NCBI GenBank assembly: GCA_039814715.1
Contig: JBCCAR010000001.1
Location: forward strand, 179,160 to 243,159
Direction: 5' to 3'
Length of the DNA stretch: 64,000 bases
Origin: CAKZYD01 sp039814715
GTDB taxonomy: Bacteria > Pseudomonadota > Alphaproteobacteria > Sphingomonadales > CAKZYD01
Part shown: piece by piece, positions 27,900-34,863 of the stretch
Layout: each line of letters starts with the position of its first letter
How positions within the stretch are numbered: the first letter of the stretch is position 1
Notes under the pieces: model-generated
What the model saw: only the letters and a program-made list of their open reading frames with translations
Databases searched by the model: none
What the model was told of the DNA's origin: nothing
Translations under genes and position numbers: made by a program

Positions 27900-28836
27900 A
27901 ATGCCCCCATCGCCGGATAATGTCCCGCAAGAAAAAGACGTCGTTTTAATCGTTGATGATACCGTCGAATCTGTCCGCTTTTTGATAGATACGATCGAGA
28001 GTACGGGCATGACTGCGCTAGTGGCGACATCGGCGGAGAAAGCCTTCACGTTGCTGGAACGTGTCGTGCCCAATGTCATCTTGATGGATGCCGTGATGCC
28101 TGTGATGGATGGATTTGAAGCCACGCGGCAAATTAAAGCCAATAGCGACTGGGCACATATTCCGATCATTTTCATGACCGGTTTGAGCGAGCCGCAGCAT
28201 GTCGTCGCCGCGCTAGATGCTGGCGGTGTGGATTATGTACGCAAACCTCTGGTGGTGGAAGAGCTCCTGGCCCGTCTCAGCGTCCACCTAGCCAACGCCC
28301 GCGCGCTCTACCACGGAAAAACCGCACTGGATGTCAGCAGGCGCCGATTGATCATCATAAATCCGTCAGGGCATCTTGCGTGGACCACCCCTCAAGCCGA
28401 GGACTTGCTAGAAAGCCTTCAGGAAGGGTGGGGTTTTACTGAGAATGGACCAGCGCCTGAATGTTTAATTGGCCCGCTACAGCGCTTGTTGTCTGGGGAC
28501 TATGAAGAAGGCGGCGCGCTTAAAGTCGTCTTGGGTTCACAGGTTATTACGCTCACACGCGTCGGGACTACCGGCAACAATCAAACGTTTGTACGCCTGG
28601 AAGAAGTGAGTGAAGAACTAGATGTTGAACGCCTGCGCACCCGCCACAACCTCACCCAACGAGAAGCTGAAGTCTTATTATGGATCAGCTACGGCAAAAC
28701 CAACCGCGGCATCAGCGATATTTTGAACATCAGCCCGCGGACCGTAAATAAGCATCTTGAACAAGTGTTTGAAAAATTAGGCGTTGAAACACGCGCTGCA
28801 GCAGCGGCGGCGGCTGTTCGGACAACGCTTGAATAA
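27889..28836 (+). CDS. response regulator, REC + LuxR-type HTH
   Basis: 315 residues from the ATG at 27889 (GAAGAG about 7 bp upstream; an in-frame TTG lies 6 bases before). Receiver domain with LIVDDT, phosphoacceptor Asp about 67 in ILMDAVMPVMDGFEA, IIFMTG and YVRKPL. A linker of about 110 residues resembles a small PAS-like sensor. The C-terminal LuxR HTH has LTQREAEVLLWISYGKTNRGISDILNISPRTVNKHLEQVFEKLGV. It is the cognate partner of the fused kinase, overlapping its 3' end, and would act as a DNA-binding activator. Its targets are probably the nearby nitrogen genes, but no binding site can be assigned. Confidence 0.92.
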   Translation: MTAKMPPSPDNVPQEKDVVLIVDDTVESVRFLIDTIESTGMTALVATSAEKAFTLLERVVPNVILMDAVMPVMDGFEATRQIKANSDWAHIPIIFMTGLSEPQHVVAALDAGGVDYVRKPLVVEELLARLSVHLANARALYHGKTALDVSRRRLIIINPSGHLAWTTPQAEDLLESLQEGWGFTENGPAPECLIGPLQRLLSGDYEEGGALKVVLGSQVITLTRVGTTGNNQTFVRLEEVSEELDVERLRTRHNLTQREAEVLLWISYGKTNRGISDILNISPRTVNKHLEQVFEKLGVETRAAAAAAAVRTTLE

Positions 28837-28906
28837 TGTGGGCTCAAAATCGTGTGACGCTCTGCTTACCACAGCATATCATTTCTGCGACCGAAAAACC
28901 CAACAC

Positions 28907-28934
28907 AACCTTGACCCTTAGGGCAGGGTTTTTT
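28907..28934 (+). terminator. rho-independent terminator after the response regulator
   Basis: AACCTTGACCC pairs with GGGCAGGGTT around a TTA loop with one bulge, followed by a run of six T. It is 70 bp after the response-regulator stop on the same strand. Confidence 0.75.
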
Positions 28935-29363
28935 GTATTGCCGTAAGATAAGCAATTCATTTGTTTGCTGATGTGGCACCCGCTGCTCGCCTACATGGAC
29001 GAGGATGCTAGGCGCCTGCATAATATCGAGCTAAAGTGGCCACTCGAGATAAACGTGCTGAAAGATGAACGAGCATGCAAAGCACCATCGACGCGGTACC
29101 AGAAAATACACCAGACGCAGTATTTCTGCTGAAGAAACAAGTATCGTCGACGAGCGCTTGAGTACTGCAACCCATTGACTTGCTTAATAAATATCCAAAG
29201 TCGCGCGGAAGGTCAAGTAAATAGCAGCGGCCATCTTCCAGGGCACTCAGGGCACAAAACGAGTGATTTTTCGCCCACGGGTGCGCTTTTACCCTCCGAA
29301 ATACTGTGCAACTTTTCGGTTTGAATGGTCCTTAAAGAGGGTGTCTGAGCAAGGTGATTTTCA
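28935..29363. other. gene-free junction at left edge of defence island
   Basis: About 430 bp with no ORF that I can support and no recognisable tRNA or IS end. CCAGGGCAC at 29238-29246 recurs at 45238-45246, beyond the integrases. It marks roughly the left limit of the mobile island. Confidence 0.4.
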
Positions 29364-29765
29364 TCACGCAAGCCAGTTCTCAACCTCCAATCCCTTCACG
29401 CGCCGAAACTCACTTTCATTGGCAGTCACGACGACTGTTTCCAGAGCCATGCAGTGAGCGGCAATCAGGGTGTCATTTGCGCCAATCGGTGTCCCGTCGC
29501 TTTCAAGCTGATTTCGCACTTCTGCATAGGTTTCATCAGCGCTGGGTCCAAGTGGTTCGATAACAATTGCGCTCAAAACTGCGCTGACTTGATCGGACAG
29601 CTTTTTTGACCCTTTCTTGCGCGCGCCAAACCGCAATTCAGCGGCGACCACAATGCTCGTGAAAACGTTGGCCTCGCCTATGATAGAAATCTTGGAAGCG
29701 ATTTTGCCTTGAGGGTTGCGGATAAGGTCAGAAAGGATGTTGGTGTCGAGCAGATACCGCGTCAC
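29364..29765 (-). CDS. vapC: VapC-type PIN-domain ribonuclease toxin
   Basis: 133-residue PIN domain with the acidic active-site residues in YLLDTNILSDL (Asp7), VVAAELRFGA (Glu about 43) and IGANDTLIAAHC (Asp about 97), and the closing TANESEFRRVKGLEVENW typical of VapC. VapC toxins cut tRNA or rRNA when freed from VapB. Its start overlaps the antitoxin stop by 4 bp. It is the last gene of the defence island's minus-strand run and probably stabilises the island or acts in abortive infection. Confidence 0.93.
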   Translation of the reverse strand: MTRYLLDTNILSDLIRNPQGKIASKISIIGEANVFTSIVVAAELRFGARKKGSKKLSDQVSAVLSAIVIEPLGPSADETYAEVRNQLESDGTPIGANDTLIAAHCMALETVVVTANESEFRRVKGLEVENWLA

Positions 29766-29995
29766 AGCTCAACCGGCTCAGGCAGCGGATCGTCAATGAC
29801 CGGAAAATCTTCCTCCAATGGCTCAAGCATCTTCAAAACGTCGAGCAACGAACGAGGAGCAACCGGCTCAATCACAAGCCGACCGTCTTCCTGGCGAATG
29901 ACGACATCATTCCCAGGCAATTCAAACTCACGCGGTATCCGAACCGCCTGGCTTCGTCCGTTCTTGAATAGCTTTGCGTGACGCTCTTTGCTCAT
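29762..29995 (-). CDS. vapB: VapB antitoxin (AbrB-type)
   Basis: 77 residues from ATG 29995, which has GAGGAG 7 bp upstream; a start 18 bases earlier is possible. The N-terminal swapped-hairpin AbrB fold shows KLFKNGRSQAVRIPREFELPG, and the acidic C-terminus (PLEEDFPVIDDPLPEPVEL) is the toxin-binding tail. It neutralises VapC and should repress its own promoter through the palindrome at 30009-30030. Confidence 0.92.
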   Translation of the reverse strand: MSKERHAKLFKNGRSQAVRIPREFELPGNDVVIRQEDGRLVIEPVAPRSLLDVLKMLEPLEEDFPVIDDPLPEPVEL

Positions 29996-30008
29996 ACCCG
30001 ATCTCCTC

Positions 30009-30030
30009 AGCATATGTCATAGCATATGCT
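30009..30030 (-). promoter_or_regulatory. vapBC operator candidate
   Basis: AGCATATG occurs at 30009 and 30021, the second within the perfect palindrome AGCATATGCT, immediately upstream of the vapB ribosome-binding site. Repeated half-sites of this kind are the usual targets of VapB-VapC autorepression. Confidence 0.55.
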
Positions 30031-30137
30031 GTACAGCGGCGCACGATGTTTAAGATTGTAGCGGTACTGCGCCACCACTGGGTTCGCCATTAACTTGCGT
30101 GTAGAAGCCAGTCCCATCGAGATTCCTGGCCACAGAG

Positions 30138-31583
30138 CTATTCTGCAAGTTCCGCTTCCACGCCTGTGAAGTGCTCAAGTGCCTCCTGCAGGTGTTCAAC
30201 GATGCTAGCCGCAAGGATATCTGGCGCGGGCAAGCTATCCACGTCCTCAAGGCTATCATCCTTGAGCCAAAATATGTCGAGATTCGTTTTGTCCCGCGCG
30301 ATCAAGTCTTCGTAGGAAAAGGCATGGAAGCGCTCGCTTTCCTGCCGGGACGCTCGCCCACGCGGGTTGTAAGACCGGATAAAGTCCTCCAGATCGTGAT
30401 CCGCCATGCGGTTTTTCTTTAATGTGAACCGCATGTTGGTACGCAGATCGTAAATCCAGAGAGCTTTTGTCTGGGCCTCAGTCGCAGCGGCCTTCTTGGT
30501 GAAGAAGAGCACATTTGCCTTCACACCTTGCTTGTAGAAAATACCCGTTGGCAGCCGCAGTAAGGTGTGAAAATTAAACTGTTCGAGCAGGCGTTTGCGG
30601 ATGCCTTCGCCTGCTTGCCCCGCCTCGAACAGCACATTGTCCGGCAGCACGACCGCCGCTTCGCCATTCACGGCGAGAATAGACATGATATGCTGGAGAA
30701 AGTTCAGCTGTTTGTTGCCCGTAGTGTATTTGAAATCCTCGCGCTCATAGACTTCTTTTTCAGTCGTAACCCTGCCATCATCGGCAATGATTTTTGTGCT
30801 CGATTTTTTACCGAAGGGCGGGTTGGTCAGAATGACATGATAAGGGCCGTCCGCTTGCCCCAGCGCATCCCTCTGGCTTATGGGGCTATCCCCGTTCCCA
30901 AGCCCATGAAGATACAGGTTCATCGCACCAAGGCGGACTGTTTCGGCCACAATGTCATGGCCGGAAAACGTCTTTTCCCTCAGAAAGCGGGCCTGGTCTT
31001 TGTCACCCGTGGCTTGAGCCTTCATGTAGTCATAGGCCGATAGCAGGAACCCGCCCGTGCCGCAGGCTGGATCATGCACGCTCTGGCCGATTTTAGGGGC
31101 AACACATTTGGTAATGGCTTCAATCAGCGGGCGCGGCGTAAAATATTGGCCCGCGCCTGATTTCACTTCAGAGGCATTGCGCTCCAAAAGGCCTTCATAA
31201 ACCTCGCCCTTTGTGTCGACATTCAGGCCCATCCAAGTCTCAGCTCCAATGAGCGAAACCAGCTTGGTCAGCCGCGCTGGGCTGGAGATTTTGTTTTGCG
31301 CCCCGCGAAACAGGGTGCCCATGAGCCCGCCCGCTTTACCCAGAGCATCAAGCGTTGCCCGGTAGTGCTCTGCCAGCGCCTCGCCGTCCTTACTGGCCAG
31401 GTCCGCCCAGCGACAGCCCGCCAAAACGTCCGAAGGTTCGCCAAGCAAATGCGCCCGCTCATCATCCATCTTCAGGAACAGCAAATACGTAATCTGCTCC
31501 ACATAGTCGCCGTAAGAGACACCTTCATCGCGCAGCAAATGCGCATAGTTCCAAACTTTGGCGATCAGGTCTTCGTGGGTCAC
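30138..31583 (-). CDS. hsdM: type I restriction-modification DNA methyltransferase HsdM
   Basis: 481-residue N6-adenine methyltransferase subunit with a GTG start. The N-terminal helical domain (KVWNYAHLLRDEGVSYGDYVEQITYLLFLKMDDE) is followed by the Rossmann core with SAM motif I DPACGTGGFL (about 170) and catalytic motif IV TNPPFGKK. It works as M2S with HsdS. The gene lies 18 bp after the DUF3037 gene, not next to hsdS as is usual, because a HipA-like/DUF3037 pair is inserted between. The length is near the short end for the EcoEI-type HsdM. Confidence 0.94.
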   Translation of the reverse strand: MTHEDLIAKVWNYAHLLRDEGVSYGDYVEQITYLLFLKMDDERAHLLGEPSDVLAGCRWADLASKDGEALAEHYRATLDALGKAGGLMGTLFRGAQNKISSPARLTKLVSLIGAETWMGLNVDTKGEVYEGLLERNASEVKSGAGQYFTPRPLIEAITKCVAPKIGQSVHDPACGTGGFLLSAYDYMKAQATGDKDQARFLREKTFSGHDIVAETVRLGAMNLYLHGLGNGDSPISQRDALGQADGPYHVILTNPPFGKKSSTKIIADDGRVTTEKEVYEREDFKYTTGNKQLNFLQHIMSILAVNGEAAVVLPDNVLFEAGQAGEGIRKRLLEQFNFHTLLRLPTGIFYKQGVKANVLFFTKKAAATEAQTKALWIYDLRTNMRFTLKKNRMADHDLEDFIRSYNPRGRASRQESERFHAFSYEDLIARDKTNLDIFWLKDDSLEDVDSLPAPDILAASIVEHLQEALEHFTGVEAELAE

Positions 31584-31601
31584 CTTTCAAAAACCAAAAG
31601 A

Positions 31602-32450
31602 TCAAGCCAATTTGGCATCGTGAGCATTCATTTCATCTTGGATAGAATCGACAAGCTCATCTAGCTCGCTCTCCTGAAAAATGGTTGGTTTTGTAGGAGC
31701 ATTCTTCAGCGCTTCTATGGCTTGGTTAAACGTTTGCGCCAAGGATACGTCCGACGGCTCCCCAACAATAAAGTAAGGCTTAAAGTCCGCTTCTGCTTCA
31801 TTTAAATGGTAAAGATGCCCCGACCAGCGCGCCACCTTGTCATTGATATTTTCAGGTGAAGCCAAATCAAACGAAAGCGGCTGATAGCAATGCAAGGCAC
31901 CATTTTTCCAGCTATGCTCAAACGTGACTTCAGCAACGGCGGATCGCAATTTGGCTGGCTGCAAACGATCCTCAATGCTGCGCGCAGCAAGTTTTTCGCG
32001 TACCGGCTTCCATACATCGCTATCGGTTTTCTTCTTTAGGTCCTCAGCCTCATGCCAAGTGATAAAGCGCCGAACAAGCCGATCCATCTCTGCATGAATA
32101 TCATCGCCGAATACAGTCCCCGTCGCGCCCCACTGAAAACTGCTATCATCTTGAACCAGAGATTTGCGCGCAATCGCTTCAGCAGAATTTAGCGGCGCTA
32201 GAAGAGCGTCGTCATCGCTCGTTTGCTGTTTCTTCAATCCACGCTCAATAGCACCAATAGATGCCTTGAAAGCGGAGGAATCCAAATCAGGAAATATCTT
32301 TCTCAAACGCCCATATTTACTGCTAATTTTGTGCGCAATCACGCCGGTAACAGGATGATGCAACAACACACCCACGTTCACCAGCTCGCCAGTGATGACG
32401 TCGTGGCAGTATTGCAAAACAGTGTATTCGAACGCGGTCTGTCTACTCAC
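31602..32450 (-). CDS. DUF3037-family protein
   Basis: 282 residues from a GTG at 32450 that overlaps the TGA end of the HipA-like frame (GTGA). The N-terminal DUF3037 signature FEYTVLQYCHDVITGELVNVGVLLHHP is clear; the rest is a helical, charged domain (about 60-280). DUF3037 genes commonly sit next to HipA-like kinase genes, as here, so the pair is a module. Its function is unknown; an effector or substrate of the kinase-like partner is a plausible inference. A start 30 bases further upstream is possible but would lie inside the preceding frame. Confidence 0.82.
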   Translation of the reverse strand: MSRQTAFEYTVLQYCHDVITGELVNVGVLLHHPVTGVIAHKISSKYGRLRKIFPDLDSSAFKASIGAIERGLKKQQTSDDDALLAPLNSAEAIARKSLVQDDSSFQWGATGTVFGDDIHAEMDRLVRRFITWHEAEDLKKKTDSDVWKPVREKLAARSIEDRLQPAKLRSAVAEVTFEHSWKNGALHCYQPLSFDLASPENINDKVARWSGHLYHLNEAEADFKPYFIVGEPSDVSLAQTFNQAIEALKNAPTKPTIFQESELDELVDSIQDEMNAHDAKLA

Positions 32451-33247
32451 GCTAGCACCCTTGCAATTTCCGCAAAGCACTTATCTAGGTTTGTCAGTAT
32501 ATCGTCTAGCCTCTTAAAAACTTTTTGCGTATGGGCGGTTTGTAGAGGCCACGCCGATGGACACTTTTGTAAAGCAGCATTTCGGTCAAAATGAGCCAAA
32601 GCCTGCCAGACAGATTTTATGTCTGAGAATAGCAGGTTTCTGGCCCGCTTAAGGGCCTTATAAAGGCAGTGCTATTGGTCGCCTCCTATCATCCATTCCA
32701 GACCTCCAGTTGTCCAGGGAGGTGCAGGTGCAATGATCAGCGATGTAAAAGCGAAAGACAACTCGTGATCGATCGCTCTTAATTGGCCACCCTTGACCAA
32801 TAAATTTGGATTGCTGGCGCGTCGGTCTGCATTGTCGAACAGAGCGTCAAAGCAAAAGGTGAAAAGCGCCTGGGCTTTTCGGTCTTTGGTCACCGTGTCG
32901 CCAGGCGACCATGCCTTCCATTGCTTGCCAGCGTTTTTGCTGGCAAAGCCAGGCCAGCATTTGGCGTCAACGTTTGCCAGGTCCTGCTGCTGTGCTTTCA
33001 GCATGGCAAACAATTCAGGGTCACACACAACCGAAAATGGCTAACATAGCGGCACGCCCACTTGCTGGGCCAGCGCGGCGCCAAGATATTCATTGAAAAC
33101 GGATTGAGCAGTCAGCCCGAAACGATTTGGCAGCTTCAAATAGGCTTCGTGCCTCTCACCATCTCCAGTCTCTAACTCCACGATCAAAGGTTTGGTGCGC
33201 CCGCTCGTGGCAAGCCGATCAAAACGCACCAAGTCCGCTGATCTCAT
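32447..33247 (-). pseudogene. HipA-like kinase gene with two in-frame amber codons
   Basis: A single frame of 266 codons from ATG 33247 (TAATG overlap with the hsdS stop) to TGA 32447-32449 (GTGA overlap with the DUF3037 start). It is broken only by TAG at 33041-33043 (codon 69) and TAG at 32672-32674 (codon 192). Coding continues across both stops: PLC-stop-PFSVVCDPELF and GGDQ-stop-HCLYKALKRARNLLF. Kinase-like motifs NADRRASNPN and AIDHELSF lie in the middle part. The reading frame is otherwise intact, and both ends keep overlap coupling to the neighbours. Either two nonsense mutations have inactivated it, or the ambers are read through. TAG is a normal terminator of other genes in this window. 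Confidence 0.75.
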
Positions 33248-34863
33248 TATGCCTGCGCCTTGATACGCCGAAGCATCTGCGCGGCGGGTTCATCGGCTGG
33301 GTCCTGGGGCACGAGCTGGCCGGTAAAGGCCGATTTCAGGATGGATTGCTTGAGCGCCTTGGCGGCCTTGATCTGCGCCGTGAGTGTGGCTTCCAGCGCA
33401 TCCGCCTTGGCCAGCGCCGCCTCCACTCGGGAGACGATTTCCCCCTGTTCGGCCAGCGGTGGGAGGGGGATGGGAAGGCGCGCAAATCTGTCGGCCCCCA
33501 AATGCGCAATATTAGTAGTAATTTTTGCTATCTTTTGGAATTGCCGAAAGTGCATGAAGTATTTGAAGAGCAGCAGAAAAAAGCTGTTACCCAGCGGAGC
33601 CCATGGTCGAAATCTTACCAAAGTGTTGGTAAAACACGCCCCGTCTACCTCACCCCTATAGATTGCTGGTCTTCCGACTAATTCTGCGGATTGACCCTCG
33701 TTTAGTAAGATATCTCCGTATTCTAGTTTGTACCTTTCAAATTCCTCCGGTGTGAAATTCATTTGATAAATGTCAGCAGTGTCAATTCTATCTTCGAAGA
33801 CGTTGGCAACCCGAAGATAAGGTCGCATGTCAGGACCGTCGTGGTTCTTCGGGCTTCTTTGACGTCCCAATTGTACCAAGCCTACCTGTTCCACCGTCGC
33901 CCAAACCCAGCCGTTAGGCAAGTCTGGCAGGTCATCGGTTTTGGGCGGGGCGGGTGGTTTGTAGCGGGCGCGGAATTTGGCGACGGCGGCGGGGGTTGCG
34001 GGTTCGGGTTTGCCTTTGGCTTTTAGCTTGGCCAGTTCGGCGGCTTCCCAGGCGGCCTCGCGCTCGACGAGGATGCGCTCAAGCAAGGCTGCGCCATCGT
34101 CCCCCTCTCCGGGCTCTGGCGCGTTCTCCGCCCGCCAGTCTTGCGTCAGCGCGCCGGTGACGGCGGCCTTGAGCAGAGCCTTGCGGTAGCGCCCCACATC
34201 TGCCAGCGCCGCCTCTAGCGCGGCAAGCCCCGCATCCACCTTGGCAAACAGCGCATCAATACGCGCCACAATCCGCCGCTGCTCCGCCAGCGGTGGGAGG
34301 GGAAACATAATAGAAGCAACTTTTGCCCCGCTTAGCTCCGAAAAGGTCGTTCCACTCGCTAAGCTCTCTGCATAGGACTTTGAAGCCAATAGGTAATATC
34401 TCAGGTATTCAGCTTGGAAAACTTGGCTCGGTGGAAAGCTTTTGAACCCTTGGTTGGTACAGATTTCGTTTGATGCAATTGCGCAATACCCGATCGGCGC
34501 TCTGGACGAGAATAAGACGGTTCCTGTCGGCATTAGCTTGGCGGATGAATTGGCGAAACCTTTATCTGATAAGTTCCTTGCACCCTTTGAAATAAAGGTT
34601 TCAGTGTAACCGGTGAGATCAGCAGGAGTTATCCACGGTATTCCTTTAGGCGTATAATTATCAGGCTGCTTTGCATTTTTTGGCGTTCCACCACCAACCA
34701 CGTTTGTAAGCTCACCTAACGCAACCCATTCCCAATTTGCAGGTACTGGCCAACGCCCACACTTTTTATCGTCGCTTGGTTGATCGCTCTCCCCCGCCTT
34801 GCCCGGTCCGTCCAAACGCGCTTCGCCCTGACTGTCCCCATCTCCCCCCATCCCGCGCATCAC
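33247..34863 (-). CDS. hsdS: type I restriction specificity subunit HsdS
   Basis: 538 residues with two target-recognition domains. TRD1 (about 45-190) starts NWEWVALGELTNVVGGGTP and ends FPLPPLAEQRRIVARIDALFA; TRD2 (about 310-480) starts NGWVWATVEQVGLVQLGRQ and ends IPLPPLAEQGEIVSRVEAAL. The conserved helices after each TRD are the spacer arms that set half-site distance. It defines the bipartite DNA target for HsdM and HsdR. The start is a GTG/ATG cluster overlapping the hsdR stop; the stop overlaps the HipA-like start by one base. The lysine/alanine/proline-rich linker (about 265-305) is longer than usual. Confidence 0.94.
   Translation of the reverse strand: MMRGMGGDGDSQGEARLDGPGKAGESDQPSDDKKCGRWPVPANWEWVALGELTNVVGGGTPKNAKQPDNYTPKGIPWITPADLTGYTETFISKGARNLSDKGFANSSAKLMPTGTVLFSSRAPIGYCAIASNEICTNQGFKSFPPSQVFQAEYLRYYLLASKSYAESLASGTTFSELSGAKVASIMFPLPPLAEQRRIVARIDALFAKVDAGLAALEAALADVGRYRKALLKAAVTGALTQDWRAENAPEPGEGDDGAALLERILVEREAAWEAAELAKLKAKGKPEPATPAAVAKFRARYKPPAPPKTDDLPDLPNGWVWATVEQVGLVQLGRQRSPKNHDGPDMRPYLRVANVFEDRIDTADIYQMNFTPEEFERYKLEYGDILLNEGQSAELVGRPAIYRGEVDGACFTNTLVRFRPWAPLGNSFFLLLFKYFMHFRQFQKIAKITTNIAHLGADRFARLPIPLPPLAEQGEIVSRVEAALAKADALEATLTAQIKAAKALKQSILKSAFTGQLVPQDPADEPAAQMLRRIKAQA

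Noticed and set aside
29050..29150. Short ORFs of 28-37 residues left of vapC
   Set aside because: No ribosome-binding sites or recognisable similarity; probably chance.
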